Source of the DNA: Paenibacillus sp. R14(2021)
GTDB taxonomy: Bacteria; Bacillota; Bacilli; Paenibacillales; Paenibacillaceae
Length of the DNA stretch: 64,000 bases
Direction of reading: 5' to 3'
NCBI RefSeq assembly: GCF_019431355.1
Contig: NZ_CP080269.1
Coordinates: forward strand, 2,356,001 to 2,420,000
Part shown: piece after piece, positions 63,219 through 64,000 of the stretch
How positions within the stretch are numbered: position 1 is the first letter of the stretch
Layout: every line of letters begins with the position of its first letter
The notes under the pieces: model-generated
Database searches by the model: none
What the model saw: only the letters and a program-made list of their open reading frames with translations
What the model was told of the DNA's origin: nothing
Translations under genes and position numbers: made by a program

Positions 63219-63245
63219 GAGGCCAGCCAGAAATCTGCTGACCTC
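63219..63245 (-). terminator. Terminator of the oligopeptide ATPase gene
   Basis: GAGG-x-CAGC and GCTG-x-CCTC form the stem around a nine-base loop, followed by TTTCTT on the minus strand. It lies 27 bp past the gene's stop. Confidence 0.7.
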
Positions 63246-63271
63246 GCCTGGCGAGTATCAAAATTTGCCTT

Positions 63272-64000
63272 TCACACGAGATGGCATGCAACGCTGCGAT
63301 CGCTGCCGACATTCCGGAACAGCGGCACCTCTTCGCGGCAGCGGGGTACGGCGTACGGGCACCGCGTATGGAACTTGCAGCCGGAGGGCGGATTCGCCGG
63401 GTTCGGCAATTCGCCGCTCAGCACGATACGCTCGCGCTTCAGCTTCGGAATCGGGACGGGAACGGCCGACAGGAGCGCCTTCGTATACGGATGCAGCGGC
63501 TCGCGGAACAACTCGTCGCGCGATGCCGTCTCCATCATCGAGCCCAGATACATAACCCCTATCCGCGAACATAAATGCTCAACCACGCTCAGATCATGAG
63601 AGATGAACAAATACGTGAGCCCGCTCTTCTCCTGCATGCTGCGGAACAGGTTAATGATCTGTGCTTGGATCGACACGTCCAGCGCCGAGACCGGCTCATC
63701 CGCGATGATCAAATCGGGATTCAAGACCAGCGCCCTTGCAATGCCGACGCGCTGGCGCTGACCGCCGGAGAACTCATTGGGGAAGCGGTCGATATGGTAC
63801 GACGACAAGCCGCAGGCTGCCAGAACTTCAAGCACGCGGGCGCGAACGTCGGCTCGCAGCACGAGGCCGTGCTCGATCAGCGCCTCGCCGATCGCGTCTC
63901 CAATACGGACGCGCGGGTTGAGCGAGCTGTAGGGATCCTGGAAGATCAGCTGCATCTTCGGACGAAGCAGGCGCAGCTCCTCAGGAGGCAGCCCGTGCAG
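63272..64000 (-). CDS. Oligopeptide/dipeptide ABC transporter ATPase (OppF/DppF type), 5' end outside the window
   Basis: At least 243 residues, open to the right edge, so the start and Walker A lie outside. LIFQDPYSSLNPRVRI is the Q-loop region, FPNEFSGGQRQRVGIARALV the signature, DLIIADEPVSALDVSIQAQI Walker B and D-loop, and FISHDLSVVEHLC the switch His. The C-terminal SGCKFHTRCPYAVPRCREE is the oligo_HPY domain with Cys residues typical of OppF/DppF. It couples ATP hydrolysis to import of peptides (or nickel or sugars in some relatives). The partner genes should follow outside the window. Confidence 0.93.
   Translation of the reverse strand: MHGLPPEELRLLRPKMQLIFQDPYSSLNPRVRIGDAIGEALIEHGLVLRADVRARVLEVLAACGLSSYHIDRFPNEFSGGQRQRVGIARALVLNPDLIIADEPVSALDVSIQAQIINLFRSMQEKSGLTYLFISHDLSVVEHLCSRIGVMYLGSMMETASRDELFREPLHPYTKALLSAVPVPIPKLKRERIVLSGELPNPANPPSGCKFHTRCPYAVPRCREEVPLFRNVGSDRSVACHLV

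Overview
The window reads as chromosome from a spore-forming, Gram-positive Firmicute of the Paenibacillus type. The evidence is strong GGAGG ribosome-binding sites, frequent GTG/TTG starts, a SpoVB-like flippase, YesM/YesN-type two-component genes beside Lpl/Ytc-type sugar transporters, sugar ABC systems without their own ATPase, stalk-domain and WG-repeat surface proteins, and GC-rich third codon positions. No rRNA, tRNA or CRISPR array was seen. All assignments come from reading the sequence; no database search was run.

Left part (1-12.7 kb) is a scarred accessory region. It holds a frameshifted IS110 transposase, decayed genes (RraB-like, alpha/beta hydrolase), a group II intron remnant, ends of two IS21-like elements (one a ~280-bp mini-element), an IS3/IS150 tail, and a chimeric junction joining a truncated AraC/GyrI-type regulator to a truncated surface-protein gene. 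Intact small genes lie between them: SDR, DoxX, DinB, MFS efflux, FMN reductase, MarR and an aminoglycoside-phosphotransferase-fold kinase.

Middle part (12.7-52 kb) is devoted to carbohydrates and is almost all on the minus strand. (i) A GH140-like hydrolase, a kinase-fold protein and a plus-strand SpoVB-like flippase. (ii) A ~19-kb run from 36989 down to 17686: LacI regulator, lipoprotein binding protein, a very large binding protein with extra sandwich domains, two permeases, an NHL-propeller/TPR/YIP1 membrane protein, a DUF5696 protein, two more permeases, two Gfo/Idh/MocA dehydrogenases, a sugar isomerase/epimerase and a GH35 beta-galactosidase. It has four permeases and two binding proteins but no ATPase, so it must borrow an MsmX-like one. 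(iii) A phytanoyl-CoA-dioxygenase-like gene behind a perfect catabolite-repression (cre) match. (iv) A YesM/YesN two-component pair followed by a binding protein, two permeases and a six-hairpin glycosidase. (v) A stalk/WG-repeat secreted protein and a GH32 sucrase/fructosidase.

Right part (52-64 kb) is redox and stress. It has an FAD oxidoreductase interrupted by one in-frame stop, an apparently self-regulated TetR-MFS pair, DinB, another Gfo/Idh/MocA protein, a sulfite-oxidase-fold Moco protein, and a trxB-glutaredoxin-peroxiredoxin operon. The operon is preceded by six direct repeats at exact 11-bp phasing and lies downstream of overlapping genes for a Fur/PerR-like repressor and an unpartnered OmpR-type regulator. 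After these come an ABC exporter with a candidate leader peptide and an oligopeptide ABC ATPase cut by the window edge.

The most promising little-described items are the 11-bp array with its regulator pair, the NHL-YIP1/DUF5696 transporter module, and the leader peptide ahead of the ABC exporter.
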